A stretch of 5,365 bases of DNA from Ruminococcus sp. CAG:488 (GTDB lineage: Bacteria; Bacillota; Clostridia; Oscillospirales; Acutalibacteraceae): positions 1 through 5,365 of the forward strand of contig HF999615.1 in the NCBI GenBank assembly GCA_000434055.1. The letters are read 5' to 3'. A program made the translations under genes and the position numbers. Positions 4,305-5,365 of the stretch are shown in pieces (positions within the stretch are counted from its first letter, which is position 1; each line of letters begins with the position of its first letter). Under the pieces are notes generated by a model. It was not told where the DNA came from and made no database searches. It saw only the letters and a program-made list of their open reading frames with translations.

Positions 4305-5365
4305 ATGACAGTATTGAGTTTTCAAAATCTTGCGTTCTCTTTCGGTGAGCGTGAGCTTTTCAGAAATGTTAATTTTGAAATAAACGATAAAGAGAAGGTT
4401 GGCTTTATCGGCTCTAACGGCGTGGGCAAAACCACTATATTGAAGCTCATCAGAGGAGAGCTTGAACCGACGGAGGGCGCAATCGTAACAGGCAAGGAGG
4501 CAAGGCTCGGCTATATGGAGCAGCACACCTGCTCAAAGAAGGGCATGACCCTTTACGATGAACTTATCAGCGTTTTTGACGACCTGATAAGCCTTGAGAT
4601 TGAAATAAATCAGGTCAATTACCGCCTTGAGCATAACCTCGGCGATATGGAGGATGATCTGCGGCTTCAGGACGAGCTGACGACTAAATTCAATAACGGG
4701 GGCGGTCTGACATTCAGAAGCCGCACAAGAAGTGCGCTTCTCGGCCTCGGATTCACAGAGGACGATTTTAATTTAACGACGGACAAGCTGTCGGGCGGTC
4801 AGCGTTCAAAGGTCGCTCTTGCAAAGCTCCTTCTTTCAAAGAGCAATCTCCTGCTTCTTGATGAGCCGACTAACCACCTTGACATAAAGTCGGTAGAATG
4901 GCTTGAGAACTTCTTGAAGAATTACAACGGCGCAATATTTGTAATATCGCATGACCGTTATTTTCTCGATAAAATAACGGACAAAACCGTGGAGCTTGAA
5001 AATCGCAAGGTGCGATGCTTCAAGGGTAATTATTCCGAATTCCTTATAAAAAAGAAGGCCGAGCAAAAGGCGATTGAGGATAAATACGAAACGGATATGA
5101 AAGAGATACAGCGGCTCGAAGGCGTTGTGGCTCAGCAAAGGCAATGGAACAGGGAGAAGAACATCAAGACTGCCGAGAGCAAGCTAAAGCAGATTGAGAG
5201 AATCAGGGAACAGCTTGTTGTTCCCGACAGCAAGGTTGAGCGAATCCGATTTCGCTTTGAGCCGAAATGCGTCAGCGGCAACGACGTTATTATCGCCGAC
5301 GGGCTGGCTAAAAGGTTCGGCAATAAGACAGTATTCCGCAACGCTTCGCTGCACATAACGAGGGG
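4305..5365 (+). CDS. ABC-F family ATPase (YdiF-like), 3' end outside the window
   Basis: An open frame of 353 codons that runs off the right edge without a stop. ABC-F proteins are soluble twin-ATPases that bind the ribosomal E site and help translation, or in some subfamilies protect against ribosome-targeting antibiotics. The first ABC domain is complete: Walker A GSNGVGKTT (36-44), signature LSGGQ (162-166), Walker B LLLLDEP (182-188) running into TNHLD (189-193), and the switch His216 in ISHDRYF. Residues about 245-305 are a lysine- and glutamate-rich helical linker (the P-site-tRNA-interaction region of the family), and the second ABC domain begins near residue 328 (VIIADGLAKRFG). The expected full length is above 600 residues. 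The domain layout and motifs such as GNYSEFL resemble B. subtilis YdiF, judged from memory. The start ATG has GGAG 6 bases ahead. A resistance role is not indicated. Confidence 0.92.
   Translation, partial: MTVLSFQNLAFSFGERELFRNVNFEINDKEKVGFIGSNGVGKTTILKLIRGELEPTEGAIVTGKEARLGYMEQHTCSKKGMTLYDELISVFDDLISLEIEINQVNYRLEHNLGDMEDDLRLQDELTTKFNNGGGLTFRSRTRSALLGLGFTEDDFNLTTDKLSGGQRSKVALAKLLLSKSNLLLLDEPTNHLDIKSVEWLENFLKNYNGAIFVISHDRYFLDKITDKTVELENRKVRCFKGNYSEFLIKKKAEQKAIEDKYETDMKEIQRLEGVVAQQRQWNREKNIKTAESKLKQIERIREQLVVPDSKVERIRFRFEPKCVSGNDVIIADGLAKRFGNKTVFRNASLHITR

Noticed and set aside
4215..4526. Minus-strand 103-codon open frame
   Set aside because: It covers the ABC-F promoter, start and Walker A region on the opposite strand; the plus-strand frame has all the diagnostic motifs.
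4836..5356. Minus-strand open frames of 102 and 74 codons near the right edge
   Set aside because: They are antisense shadows of the ABC-F Walker B, linker and second-domain coding sequence.

Overview
The window reads as a stretch of conserved chromosome from a low-to-moderate GC Gram-positive bacterium, most likely a clostridium (Firmicutes/Bacillota). The evidence is a T-box tRNA-sensing leader, sigma-A type promoters (TTGACA-like and TATAAT-like boxes 17 bp apart), strong AAGGAG-type ribosome binding sites, and the gene set murA, walJ (yycJ), rlmH, a DUF421 membrane protein and a YdiF-like ABC-F ATPase. A placement near Ruminococcaceae/Oscillospiraceae is only an impression from the proteins. 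No mobile element, CRISPR array, tRNA or rRNA is visible.

Layout. The left 3.1 kb is read on the minus strand. From right to left: a promoter (3156-3184), murA (GTG start at 3055, stop at 1757), an intrinsic terminator (hairpin 1700-1720), walJ (ATG at 1666), and rlmH, whose ATG shares one base with the walJ stop. About 30 bp past the rlmH stop a new strong minus-strand promoter (339-367) starts a leader of about 290 nt with the hallmarks of a T-box riboswitch: an AGAGAG stem I motif, a UGGUACCGCG antiterminator bulge, and a terminator hairpin with a U-rich tail at 44-87. The regulated gene lies off the left edge; it is probably an aminoacyl-tRNA synthetase or another amino-acid gene. My hand fold favours a GUA (Val) specifier, at low confidence.

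An AT-rich divergent intergenic region of about 430 bp (3056-3483) separates the minus-strand block from two plus-strand genes: the DUF421 membrane protein (3484-4188, followed by a terminator), and an ABC-F ATPase with its own promoter (start 4305, running off the right edge).

How the genes fit together: murA makes the first committed peptidoglycan precursor in the cytoplasm. walJ is a metallo-beta-lactamase-fold protein that accompanies the WalRK cell-wall regulon in many Firmicutes. rlmH modifies 23S rRNA. ABC-F proteins act on ribosomes, and the T-box senses uncharged tRNA. The theme is housekeeping cell-wall and translation functions. I found no convincing undescribed system. The points most worth a second look are the T-box specifier and its off-window gene, the terminator placed just ahead of walJ, a dyad over the DUF421 promoter, and the AT-rich divergent spacer.
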